From contig NZ_CP025096.1 of the NCBI RefSeq assembly GCF_002831565.1, forward strand, positions 3,697,027 to 3,761,026: DNA of 64,000 nucleotides, read 5' to 3'. Within the stretch, counting starts at the first letter, position 1; every line of letters starts with the position of its first letter. The DNA is from Spirosoma pollinicola (lineage in GTDB: Bacteria > Bacteroidota > Bacteroidia > Cytophagales > Spirosomataceae). Shown one piece after another: positions 9,122-17,327 of the stretch. The notes beneath the pieces were generated by a model. The model did not search any database. It saw only the letters and a list, made by a program, of their open reading frames with translations, and was not told the DNA's origin. The translations under genes were made by a program, and so were the position numbers.

Positions 9122-9904
9122 GTGGACAAGACAGGTTTCATCGAAATACGGATCACTGGCGCCAAAGGTAACCTCGATCTGACGCCCGACACATATGATG
9201 TTCGGGAGGTCATTGCGGTGCTTGAACAGGTGGAGGGTTTGTTGTTTCCGGCCGATAAGAAGGAGCGCCCAATTATCAGCTACCAGATTCAGGGAGGCTC
9301 AGTACGGCATATTTTTAAAACGGCTGTCCAGTATATAATCGGATTTAATGCCCTGATTGGGCTGATCAGCCAACGACAGGATATTGACTTTCTGGAATCG
9401 GGCACAGCCAAAGCGTTTGAAGCGTTTCAGGATATGTCTGTCCAGAGGGGGTATACACTAAGCATCCGCACGTCGGAGCCAGCGTCAAACGAACTTCGCA
9501 TTGACCGCACGACTAAATTTTATCGGACAGAAGCTGTTTGGGCCGAAGCAGAGTTTTACCTCTATGGTCGGGTCACAAACGCTGGTGGAAAAGATAGGGC
9601 CAATATTCATATTCAAACCGATGATTACGGGCTGGTTATCATTAAGACGCCAATTTCTATTTTGGAGCATATCGAAGGTAACATTCTCTATCGAACCTTC
9701 GGCGTTCGCGTCATTGGAAAGCAACATACAGAAACGGGCGAGCTTGACCGATCTGATGTGCGCTTTGTGGAATTAATCGACTATCATCCGAATTACGACG
9801 AAGCTTATCTTCAATCGCTTCGCTCTAAAGCTAAGAAAAACTGGTTGGGAACGATTAAGCCGGATACTTGGCTGCGTGAATTAAGGGGAGGTTATGATGC
9901 CTAA
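9122..9904 (+). CDS. Unrecognised protein partnered with a PIN nuclease
   Basis: 260 aa from a GTG at 9122; I do not recognise the family. The visible features are an N-terminal alpha/beta region (IEIRITGAKGNLDLTPDTYD, then VLEQVEGLLFPADKKERP), a short hydrophobic stretch near 75-85 (YIIGFNALIGLI) too weak for a secure membrane helix, a beta-rich middle, and a basic tail ending WLRELRGGYDA. It overlaps the PIN gene by 11 nt, so translation is probably coupled. By position it could be an antitoxin or adaptor of the PIN protein, but it is three times longer than a usual VapB. Confidence 0.75.
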   Translation: MDKTGFIEIRITGAKGNLDLTPDTYDVREVIAVLEQVEGLLFPADKKERPIISYQIQGGSVRHIFKTAVQYIIGFNALIGLISQRQDIDFLESGTAKAFEAFQDMSVQRGYTLSIRTSEPASNELRIDRTTKFYRTEAVWAEAEFYLYGRVTNAGGKDRANIHIQTDDYGLVIIKTPISILEHIEGNILYRTFGVRVIGKQHTETGELDRSDVRFVELIDYHPNYDEAYLQSLRSKAKKNWLGTIKPDTWLRELRGGYDA

Positions 9905-10379
9905 ATCTGTTTTGCTGGATACCAGTTTTTTTCTTCGCTTTCTTAATGACGAAGACCCTTTATACGTCCATGCAGATGGGTATTTTCGGCATTTTTTACG
10001 TGAAGAGATGACAATGCTTATCTCCACTATCTCTGTCGCCGAGTATTGCGTTGGGGGTGATATTAGTGAACTGCCATTAAAAAATTTACAAATTCTTCCC
10101 TTCAATGTTAGCCATGCTAAGCGAACGGGCGAATTTGCCCGGCTTGTATTTCGCCATAAAAGTAAGCTGGATCTGGCAAATCGAATGATTATCCCAAATG
10201 ATACAAAGCTATTTGCACAGGCAGATGTGGAGGCCAATGTAGCTTATTATCTTTCATCAGATACCGAAAGTCAAAAGATTTATGGGGCATTGCGAACGTT
10301 GAATGCGGGGCCAAAATTTGAGTTTCTAAACTTAAATGTGCCACCTTCAGAAGCGTTTGGTCTTCTGGATTTACGGTAA
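9894..10379 (+). CDS. PIN-domain ribonuclease-like protein
   Basis: 161 aa. The expected PIN acidic residues are visible: Asp9 in VLLDTSFFLRFL, Glu50 in SVAEYC, Asp103 in IPNDTKLFAQA, and Asp123 in YYLSSD. These bind Mg2+ or Mn2+ in VapC-type RNases. The ATGATG start lies within the last codons of the upstream gene. It is slightly longer than typical VapC (about 130-140 aa), with an extra C-terminal segment. A toxin or RNA-processing role is inferred from the fold; the target is unknown. Confidence 0.82.
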   Translation: MMPKSVLLDTSFFLRFLNDEDPLYVHADGYFRHFLREEMTMLISTISVAEYCVGGDISELPLKNLQILPFNVSHAKRTGEFARLVFRHKSKLDLANRMIIPNDTKLFAQADVEANVAYYLSSDTESQKIYGALRTLNAGPKFEFLNLNVPPSEAFGLLDLR

Positions 10380-10397
10380 ATATTCATGGTTTAATCC

Positions 10398-10443
10398 TTT
10401 GCAAAAAGCCGTCTCGCAGTAATACGGGGCGGCTATTTGCAAA
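10398..10443 (+). terminator. Hairpin after the PIN gene
   Basis: Arms 10398-10411 and 10430-10443 pair with one mismatch, and the stem extends inward through GC-rich bases with wobble pairs. It lies 18 nt past the PIN stop codon and probably ends the cassette transcript. Confidence 0.65.
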
Positions 10444-10476
10444 CACCTGTTTTTAAATTTACTTTTCTTTAGCCCC

Positions 10477-10956
10477 ATGAATCGACTATTTATTATCCTT
10501 GCTCTTCTTGTATCCTTCACGAGTCAAGCCCAAACCGGTAGTTTATCCGATGTTGCTTTTATGGAAGGCCGTTGGCTCGGCACCTTCAACGGTGGACCAA
10601 TTGAAGCTTCCTGGATTGCTCCTGTTGGCGACAATCTCACCGGGTTTATGCGCATGATGAACGGTAACAAAGTCACGATGTACGAAATGTTGATATTCGA
10701 ACAGACCGAACAGGGTCCTATCGTACTGGTCAAGCATTTTAAACCCGGTCTGGTGGGGCAGGAAGAGAAAGATAAATCGGACCGTTACAAGTTCATCGAA
10801 GCCGGTAAAGAAAAGGCTTTGTTTGAGAAAGAAGACGGCTCTATTCGCATCATCTACGAAAAGCGGGGCAAAGACCAACTGGCTATTCAGCGGGGAAATC
10901 AAAAAGACGGCAAGTGGTCCTTTGCTGATCTGTTTGTGTTTAATCGAGTGAAGTAG
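10477..10956 (+). CDS. Exported DUF6265 family protein
   Basis: 159 aa with a Sec signal peptide (RLFIILALLVSFTSQAQ). The DUF6265 pattern is clear: DVAFMEGRWLGTFNGGPIEASWIAPVGDNLTGFMRMMN, then a beta-rich YEMLIFEQTEQG and the end WSFADLFVFNRV. These are small lipocalin-like exported proteins of unknown function. Its stop codon is inside a 40-bp perfect palindrome shared with the convergent protease gene. Confidence 0.85.
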   Translation: MNRLFIILALLVSFTSQAQTGSLSDVAFMEGRWLGTFNGGPIEASWIAPVGDNLTGFMRMMNGNKVTMYEMLIFEQTEQGPIVLVKHFKPGLVGQEEKDKSDRYKFIEAGKEKALFEKEDGSIRIIYEKRGKDQLAIQRGNQKDGKWSFADLFVFNRVK

Positions 10957-11028
10957 AGGAAGTTTAATGAATGTATCAGACAGCATCCTGCTGTCTGATA
11001 CATTCATTAAACTTCCTCTACTTCACTC
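10946..11028. repeat. Perfect 40-bp palindrome covering two convergent stop codons
   Basis: Arms 10946-10985 and 10989-11028 are exact inverted copies separated by 3 nt. The element contains the TAG of the DUF6265 gene and the TGA of the tricorn-like gene, each read from opposite arms. It can form a strong RNA hairpin in either transcript and probably serves as a bidirectional terminator or 3' stabiliser. Perfect identity over 40 nt suggests one arm was recently copied from the other. Confidence 0.9.
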
Positions 11029-14000
11029 CTTTCCGCTGCTCACTTTCGAAGCTTTAGCCTCGTTCAACTCCTTGAGCAATTCGGCTACGGCTATGTCCAT
11101 CTGACTATTTTTGTCGGTGTAACTCTCGCCAATAGGCCGTGATACGGCAATGTCGACCGGGCGGGGAGCTAATTCCATATTCTTGCCAGTGTTGTCTGTG
11201 ATTTTGGAGAATGGTAGCCGCAGGTTCGATCCGTCGATGAGTTGAGCGGCCGAGGTGAAAATGATCCAGCCCGCCGTTGGCTCGCCAACTACCTTCCCCA
11301 GTTTAAGCGTCCGGTAACCCTCTGTGAAATCTTCCGCGTCAGACAAAGAATGCTGATTGGTTACCAGAATGGTGGGCGTTTCCAGTGCTCGTTGGCCCAG
11401 TTGCGTTCGGGCGGGGGCTGCCGGTAATCCACGCGACGTCATGGTGAGATATCCCTTGCGCGTAAACACGTCCAGCGCATAGGCATTGACGAAACCGCCG
11501 TTGTTGTTCCGAACATCGACGACAACGCCTTCTTTGGCGTGGTTATCGGCATCCAGGTCGAGGCTCAACTGTGCCAGGGCATCCGCCGACATATCATACA
11601 TATGCACGTAGCCCAGCCGACCACCGCTTGCTTTCTCCACATACTGGCGTTGCTGCTGTACCCATTGTTTGTAAAGCAACCCTTTTTCGGTTGTCAAGTT
11701 GACCGGGCGCACCGTCACTTCCTGCGGGGGAGCGGCCGGCGATGATGCGATCATCAAAGAAATACGCCGATTAATCTGGTTCTCAAGTAATTGATCGAGG
11801 TTCGTGGTAGCACTAATTTTTGTGTCGTCTACGGCCAATAAATAATCTCCCGCTTTTATAGTGCCCGACAAAGCCGCCGGACTCAACGGAATGACTTCGG
11901 TAATTCTCAGCCGACCGCTGTTTTCGTATTCGGTCCGGTCGAAGCGAAGGCCAAGTCGCCCCGTTGTTGTTTGTACCGAGCCTGCCGGTCCCGAAATTCC
12001 CGAATGAGACGCGTTCAATTCACCCAACATCAGACTAATCAGTCGGCGCAATTCGTCGGGTGTGCGGGCACCAGCGGCCATAGGCTCGTAGGAAGCCCGA
12101 ACAGCCTTCCAATCTACACCGTGGAAGGTGGAATCGTAAAATCCTTTATTCTGAATATCCCAGGCTTGCCGAAAAACCTGAACCTTTTCGTCGCCGAAAT
12201 CAACGTCCATTTCGGCCGTTACCGCCAGTGGTTTAGGTTCTCGTTTGTCCAGCGCAATAGACTGAATTTTACCCTGTTCGAGGTAAAAAATCTCTTTGCC
12301 ATCGGGCGAAAACTGCGCTCCGTTCTTGTTTCCTGCTGTTGAAGTCAGTTGACGCGCTACACTCTGATCGCGGCCCAGTTCATCGAGTGAATAGGTGTAT
12401 AAATTCTGCTGACCCGCTACGGTAGCGATCAGAAGCAATGTTTTCCCGTCTTTACTAATCGAGTGGGCATCTACATCAACCCCAACCGGCAATAGGCTCA
12501 ACCGTTGACGAATATCCTCAAAAACAATCTTCGTAGCACCGCCCTTATCTAGTTTGGCCGTATCGCCGAGCGCACGCGTGCTGGTGTCACGAGCGGCTGT
12601 TTTGGCAAGGGCGGGCGTAGTTGGGGCTGGTTTCAGCGTTTTTGGTACCTCTTCATTAAACAGATCCCGGAATTGGTCTTCGCGAAACTTGGGCGAGCGG
12701 GGCACCAGGTCGATACGGGCAATCTGGGCGGTTTCGGTGCGCTGCGTTGTGCTGAACAGAATGTATTTTCCATCGGGGCTCCAGGTCACATTGCCGCCAA
12801 AGGTATTAGCCAGAAAACTAACGGGTTTGCTGTCGCCACCAGCGGCTGGAATAACGGATATATTCCGGAAGGTTTTTGCACCATACGACGCAAACGCGAT
12901 CCATTTCCCATCCGGCGACCAGACAACGGCTCCGTTGGAGCCAAAGGGTGGGCGACCGAGGTACGCTTTTTTTACTAGCCGATCTTTCTTTGTGGTTATG
13001 TCCAGCACCCGCAGCTCCTGCCCGTTTCGGACGTAAGCCAGCGATTTACCATCGGGTGAGAACACGGGCGAACCATCATCCAGTGAACCATCCGTCAGGC
13101 GGGTTTCGTCGCGGGTGGCAAAGTCGTAGCGGTACAGGTGAGCTACGCCATCACGCGTTGAGGTGTATACAAGGCTGCGGCTATTGGGTGTCCAGGCCGG
13201 TTGCGATTCGTTTGCTGCGCTGTGGCTGATTCGGGTAGCGTCGCCACCATCTTTGGCCGATGCGGCAAAGACTTCACCGTGCGCAACAAAGGCCACTTTT
13301 TTGCCATCGGGCGAGAGGCTCAGTTCACGGAATTGGTTTGTCAACTTCAATCGGTCAACAGCCGGGCTGGCTGCCACTCCCCGAAGATGAATGGCGATGG
13401 GCGCAGTTTGCTGACTGGCAATGTCATATTTCCAAAGTTGAAAATCGCGTTCAAACACAATGGCTTTGCCATCATAGCCAATGGATGGCCACAAAACCCG
13501 CCCGTCAGTAAATTTGGTTAGCGGGCTCGGTTTGCCACCCAATGGTTGCATCCAAAGATTTTGGGCCTGTGTGCGGTCTGATACGTAAAAAAGGGTTTTC
13601 CCGTCCTGACTCCACATCGGCCAAAGTTCCTTGGCACCCCCTTCCGTCATGCGTTCGTAAGCAGTTCCGGGCTTTTTGGCATCTGAATGGTATAACCAGA
13701 TTTCGGTTTCGTCAAGATGGCTATGGCCTTTTCGCCACCATTGGTTAGAGGCAATTCCCCGTGCCGAAAAAGCCAGTGTTTTGCCATCGGGTGCAGGGGC
13801 TCCGTAAAATTCATTCGCGTAGCGGTCGGCGGTAATAGCCATTGGCGTACCCCCATTGACTGATACCCGGTAGATGTCATTCATGCCGGCAATATCCTTG
13901 CTGGTTGATTGAAAATAGATCATTTTTCTGTCGCGCGACCAGGCGTTCAGCACCTCAGCCCCATCGTCGTAAGTAAGTCGTTTAATGTCGCCAGTTTCCA

Positions 14001-14316
14001 GAGTCAGGAGATAGACATCACCATTGCCGGTTCGCGAAGAAACAAAGGCCAGGTACTTACCATCCGGCGAATACAGCGGGCGCGATTCATTGTCAGGATG
14101 CGAAACCAATAGCCGGGCTTCTCCACCAGCGCTGGGGACCGTCCAGATATCGCCCCCCGAGACAAACGCTACCTCGGTGCCATTGGGCGAAAGACTTGGT
14201 TCGGCAAAGGCAAATTTAGGGGTAGGAGCTGCTGGTTGTGCTTGCCCGAATGAACAGGGAACTACAACTGTGAGCAGCAAAAAACGAAAGAGTAATGATG
14301 TTGTAGAGAAGTGCAT
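11023..14316 (-). CDS. Tricorn-like exported S41 peptidase
   Basis: 1097 aa, near tricorn protease size. A Sec signal peptide is followed by a WD40/TolB-like six-bladed propeller (repeated SPDGKxLAFVS strands, residues about 35-330), a second propeller (about 330-680), a tricorn C1 helical region, a PDZ domain (LGLRFDRTEYENSGRLRIT, near 830) and an S41 catalytic domain. The nucleophile is probably Ser of HSLSDAEDF near residue 990. It likely degrades peptides in the periplasm. There is no sign of truncation. Its stop codon lies inside the palindrome. Confidence 0.92.
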   Translation of the reverse strand: MHFSTTSLLFRFLLLTVVVPCSFGQAQPAAPTPKFAFAEPSLSPNGTEVAFVSGGDIWTVPSAGGEARLLVSHPDNESRPLYSPDGKYLAFVSSRTGNGDVYLLTLETGDIKRLTYDDGAEVLNAWSRDRKMIYFQSTSKDIAGMNDIYRVSVNGGTPMAITADRYANEFYGAPAPDGKTLAFSARGIASNQWWRKGHSHLDETEIWLYHSDAKKPGTAYERMTEGGAKELWPMWSQDGKTLFYVSDRTQAQNLWMQPLGGKPSPLTKFTDGRVLWPSIGYDGKAIVFERDFQLWKYDIASQQTAPIAIHLRGVAASPAVDRLKLTNQFRELSLSPDGKKVAFVAHGEVFAASAKDGGDATRISHSAANESQPAWTPNSRSLVYTSTRDGVAHLYRYDFATRDETRLTDGSLDDGSPVFSPDGKSLAYVRNGQELRVLDITTKKDRLVKKAYLGRPPFGSNGAVVWSPDGKWIAFASYGAKTFRNISVIPAAGGDSKPVSFLANTFGGNVTWSPDGKYILFSTTQRTETAQIARIDLVPRSPKFREDQFRDLFNEEVPKTLKPAPTTPALAKTAARDTSTRALGDTAKLDKGGATKIVFEDIRQRLSLLPVGVDVDAHSISKDGKTLLLIATVAGQQNLYTYSLDELGRDQSVARQLTSTAGNKNGAQFSPDGKEIFYLEQGKIQSIALDKREPKPLAVTAEMDVDFGDEKVQVFRQAWDIQNKGFYDSTFHGVDWKAVRASYEPMAAGARTPDELRRLISLMLGELNASHSGISGPAGSVQTTTGRLGLRFDRTEYENSGRLRITEVIPLSPAALSGTIKAGDYLLAVDDTKISATTNLDQLLENQINRRISLMIASSPAAPPQEVTVRPVNLTTEKGLLYKQWVQQQRQYVEKASGGRLGYVHMYDMSADALAQLSLDLDADNHAKEGVVVDVRNNNGGFVNAYALDVFTRKGYLTMTSRGLPAAPARTQLGQRALETPTILVTNQHSLSDAEDFTEGYRTLKLGKVVGEPTAGWIIFTSAAQLIDGSNLRLPFSKITDNTGKNMELAPRPVDIAVSRPIGESYTDKNSQMDIAVAELLKELNEAKASKVSSGKE

Positions 14317-14476
14317 AGTGCAATAAACCCTTTTGGTTAGTTAACTAAATGGAAAGGGATGGGAAAAGAAACCGCCCAGTCAGTTTAATCAAGCTAAAAA
14401 TAAGTCCATATGACCGCTATGCCAAACTAAATATGGCCTAATAGAATTAAATCTATACTATTTTACTGGTCTAATA

Positions 14477-15325
14477 CTACTGTGGGAGTAAGGCCGCTGG
14501 CAACTGCGTGATGGATTGAATCTGAATGTTGCGGTAAAACACTTCGGCACCCTCCGACTGAATTTGAATTTTACCTCTCGTGAGGGGTTCCTCTTTGCCA
14601 TTAACTATGTGGCGCGTTTTGGTGAGTACCAAATTCACCTTGCCATTCATGACATGCAGACACGTGTCGCTGAAACAGTACAGTTCAAGAACGTTCCACT
14701 CGCCCGATGGTTTTTCGGAATCCGGGTTTTTAAGGCACGACCGGCCAACAGGTGTTTTATCCTGAAAGGTAATCCGCGGGGCGCCAGGGTCATAAACGTA
14801 AGTGTCCTTTTCATTCTTACGGGCCGTAATATCGGTTAGCACATTCATAACGCCCCAATAATCTCCACAGTCGCCTTCCTGAACCTGTAATTCGAACGAT
14901 TCCATCCATAACATGGGGGTTCCGTGTGGTCCATTACTGTGGTAAAGCAAACCACTATCTCGGGGACGGTCCAGTTTAGGGGGCCACTTCTTTTTACCCC
15001 ACTTGAACTCCATACGAAGGTGATAGTTGCCGTAGTCTGCCAGCGTGTTGATGCCGCCGAAGGTTTCGCCCGAAATGCGTAAGGCTGGTTTTCCATCGAC
15101 TGTAACAACCGAAAAAACATGGTTTGGGTCGTTGTTGAGGCCAATTGGCAGGGCCTTTTCATTCTCGCCGTCTTTAGCATACGGCTTATCAAGATACGTC
15201 TCCCAGCCAGTGAGGTTTTTTCCGTTAAACAAGGATTGCCATTTTCCCGATTTTACGGACGATTGGGCCGCAGCAGCCGTAACGATCAGGCAACTCGTAC
15301 AGATTAACAGCAAACGTATTTTCAT
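14477..15325 (-). CDS. Exported DUF1080 protein (3-keto-disaccharide hydrolase family)
   Basis: About 282 aa from ATG 15325, where the signal peptide begins (KIRLLLICTSCLIVTAAAAQ). It has a concanavalin-like beta-sandwich, now called 3-keto-disaccharide hydrolase: SLFNGKNLTGWETY, YHLRMEFKWG, DSGLLYHSNGPHG, SFELQVQEGDCGDYWG and the closing EGAEVFYRNIQIQ. The family cleaves 3-keto-glycosides made by GMC or Gfo/Idh oxidoreductases. No such oxidoreductase is in this window. A second DUF1080 gene lies at 16647. Confidence 0.9.
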   Translation of the reverse strand: MKIRLLLICTSCLIVTAAAAQSSVKSGKWQSLFNGKNLTGWETYLDKPYAKDGENEKALPIGLNNDPNHVFSVVTVDGKPALRISGETFGGINTLADYGNYHLRMEFKWGKKKWPPKLDRPRDSGLLYHSNGPHGTPMLWMESFELQVQEGDCGDYWGVMNVLTDITARKNEKDTYVYDPGAPRITFQDKTPVGRSCLKNPDSEKPSGEWNVLELYCFSDTCLHVMNGKVNLVLTKTRHIVNGKEEPLTRGKIQIQSEGAEVFYRNIQIQSITQLPAALLPQ

Positions 15326-15468
15326 AAGTTGTTGGTTTTTTAAGCGATAAACAGCCAGAGATATGAGCACGGCTTTTCTTTAGTTATGGGCTTTATACCA
15401 AATGATTCCAACTTTTACAGGAACACTCAGTTTATGTCGGAATACGTTTATTTACTCTACATAAAACT

Positions 15469-16566
15469 ATGAAGCAGTTTATTATTCCGGTTCTACTCGG
15501 ACTAGGGTTAGCCGCAGGCTGTCAGAAGAAAGAAAATGCAAAGGGTGTCGATACGGGCAATCTGGACAGTGCTAAAGAAAACGTTTCGACCGTTGGCGAC
15601 CCTAAGCTATTGTACACGCTGCCTGCCAAATACAATACGCCCGATGGTATGGCGCTGGCTCCCGATGGATCTGTTTATTTGTCTATCCCCAATCTGGCGG
15701 ATAATAGCTACCCCGGCGTTATCGTGAAATTTGCCGCTGATTCAGTGCAGTTTTTTACCAGCCTACCTGTACACCCCGATACCAAGCATGCCTGCCCAAT
15801 GGACCTGGCGTTTGGTCCCGATGGTAGTTTGTACTATGCTGATAACCAGTACGAAAACGACAAAAATTACAAATCCCGACTCATGAGGATTCGGATGAAG
15901 AACGGTAAGGCTGAGAGCGTGGAGCCGGTTGTAACGGGCTTTGGCTTATCGAATGCTGTTGTCTGGAAGGGCAACACTGTTTACGTTACTGACAGCCAAT
16001 GGGATATGCCTGACAACGACAAAGGCAGCGCTGTTTTTCATTTTACGCTCGATGAGCTAAACAAAGGTGTGGTGGCTTTGAAACCGAAAACGATGGATTC
16101 GCACATACTGACGACGTTTACAACAACAGTAAACGAAACGGGGGTAGACAATGGAGCGGATGGGCTGGATTACGACAGCAAGGGGAATTTCTATACCGGC
16201 TCATTCGGCGATGGAACGCTCTACAAAATGACGCTTAAGCCTGATGGTTCACTGGCTTCTAAAGAAGTAGTGAAGGTAAGCGAGCCGATTCTCTGCGTTG
16301 ATGGTCTAATCGTTGATCGAAAAACAGATATGATTTACCTCTGTAATTCCCGCATGAATTCAATTATGCGTGTTGCGCCTGATGGGAAAGTGGCCACAGT
16401 TGTTCAGAATGGCGATACCGATGGTAAAGATGGCCGAATCGACCAACCCGCCGAAGTCTTACTAAAAGGGAACCGGTTGTTTATCACTGACTACGACAAG
16501 CCCGAAAAGAAGTTCGTCAATACCAAAGCCGACGACGTACATACGATGTCGTATGTTGATTTGTAA
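15469..16566 (+). CDS. SMP-30/gluconolactonase-like lipoprotein
   Basis: 365 aa. A lipobox (LGLAAGC, Cys18) is followed by a charged linker and a six-bladed beta-propeller from about residue 45. Propeller signatures are TPDGMALAPDGSVYLSIPN, PMDLAFGPDGSLYYADNQ, LSNAVVWKGNTVYVTDS and DGLDYDSKGNFYTGSFGDG. Proteins of this fold bind a divalent metal and often open sugar lactones. Anchoring would be in the outer or inner membrane, facing the periplasm. It sits between two DUF1080 genes, so sugar-lactone handling is plausible but inferred. Confidence 0.82.
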   Translation: MKQFIIPVLLGLGLAAGCQKKENAKGVDTGNLDSAKENVSTVGDPKLLYTLPAKYNTPDGMALAPDGSVYLSIPNLADNSYPGVIVKFAADSVQFFTSLPVHPDTKHACPMDLAFGPDGSLYYADNQYENDKNYKSRLMRIRMKNGKAESVEPVVTGFGLSNAVVWKGNTVYVTDSQWDMPDNDKGSAVFHFTLDELNKGVVALKPKTMDSHILTTFTTTVNETGVDNGADGLDYDSKGNFYTGSFGDGTLYKMTLKPDGSLASKEVVKVSEPILCVDGLIVDRKTDMIYLCNSRMNSIMRVAPDGKVATVVQNGDTDGKDGRIDQPAEVLLKGNRLFITDYDKPEKKFVNTKADDVHTMSYVDL

Positions 16567-16645
16567 TGTGGCCCTCTGGTCCGCAAAGTTACATGGTTGC
16601 TCTATATTAACCGTATAGCTTTGAGGACCAGAGGTCCACGCTACA
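16562..16645. repeat. Imperfect 37-nt inverted repeat between convergent genes
   Basis: Arms 16562-16598 and 16609-16645 pair at about 29 of 37 positions, and most differences are transitions. The best-kept core is ACCTCTGGTCC. The left arm includes the TAA of the SMP-30-like gene; the right arm stops one base before the TAA of the DUF1080 gene. A terminator role is likely. Confidence 0.75.
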
Positions 16646-16646
16646 G

Positions 16647-17243
16647 TTACAACTCCTGCAATTTGAAATTCTTCCAGCGAACTTTAATGCCGCCACCGTC
16701 GTGGATTTGCAGGGCTACGGAGCCTTCGCCTTTGCCAATTTTTTCGTCGGTCAGGTCAACCATCTGAGTACCGTTCAGGAACGTTTGTACATGGTCGCCT
16801 TCAACCCGGATGCGGAGCTTATTCCAGTCGGTTGGTTTCAGGATGGTTTCTTTCTCGTCGGGAATCTGAATCAACCAGCCACGTCCGTATGATTCATAAA
16901 TACCACCTGTATCATGATTTGGTGGCGCAACTTCCACCTGCCAGCCGTTTACTTTAGTGCCCTCTACCGTCGACCGGAAAAATACACCGCTGTTGCCGTT
17001 GGCTTCCTCTTTGAACTCCAGCGTCAGGTCGAAATTCTTGTAGTGTTTCTCCGTTGCCAGATAGCCATATTGTTTATCCGGACCACTTTCGCAGATGAGT
17101 TCGCCGTTTTCGACATACCATTTTTCGGTACCGTAAATTTTCCAGCCGCTCAAGTCCTTGCCGTTGAACAGCTTGATTGTTTTTGTTGGAGCCGTGAAGG
17201 CAAAGGCTGCCATGATCAGGCAGAAAGCCATGCAGTACTTCAT
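16647..17243 (-). CDS. Exported DUF1080 protein (3-keto-disaccharide hydrolase family)
   Basis: About 198 aa from ATG 17243, which starts at the signal peptide (YCMAFCLIMAAFAFTAPT). It is a compact single beta-sandwich DUF1080 domain: IKLFNGKDLSGWKIYG, WYVENGELICES, NFDLTLEFKEEANGNSGVFFRS, GWQVEVAPP and VALQIHDGGGIKVRWKNFKLQ. It is predicted to act on 3-keto-glycosides in the periplasm. It is smaller than the DUF1080 protein at 14477 and not a close duplicate of it. Confidence 0.92.
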   Translation of the reverse strand: MKYCMAFCLIMAAFAFTAPTKTIKLFNGKDLSGWKIYGTEKWYVENGELICESGPDKQYGYLATEKHYKNFDLTLEFKEEANGNSGVFFRSTVEGTKVNGWQVEVAPPNHDTGGIYESYGRGWLIQIPDEKETILKPTDWNKLRIRVEGDHVQTFLNGTQMVDLTDEKIGKGEGSVALQIHDGGGIKVRWKNFKLQEL

Positions 17244-17327
17244 TGAGTATAGGGGTTTTCGACGGGTTGAAGCGCCGTGTTTGATAAGCGGGGGCAAATT
17301 AAGGTGTTATTCGTTAGGACAAAAATA

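Noticed and set aside
9894..10379. Simple VapBC toxin-antitoxin assignment for the PIN cassette
   Set aside because: The partner is far longer than VapB and lacks a visible AbrB, RHH or HTH domain; it is left as an unassigned PIN-partner cassette.
12554..13521. Several plus-strand open frames opposite the tricorn-like protease
   Set aside because: No family signal, low-complexity composition; explained by the strong coding gene on the other strand.
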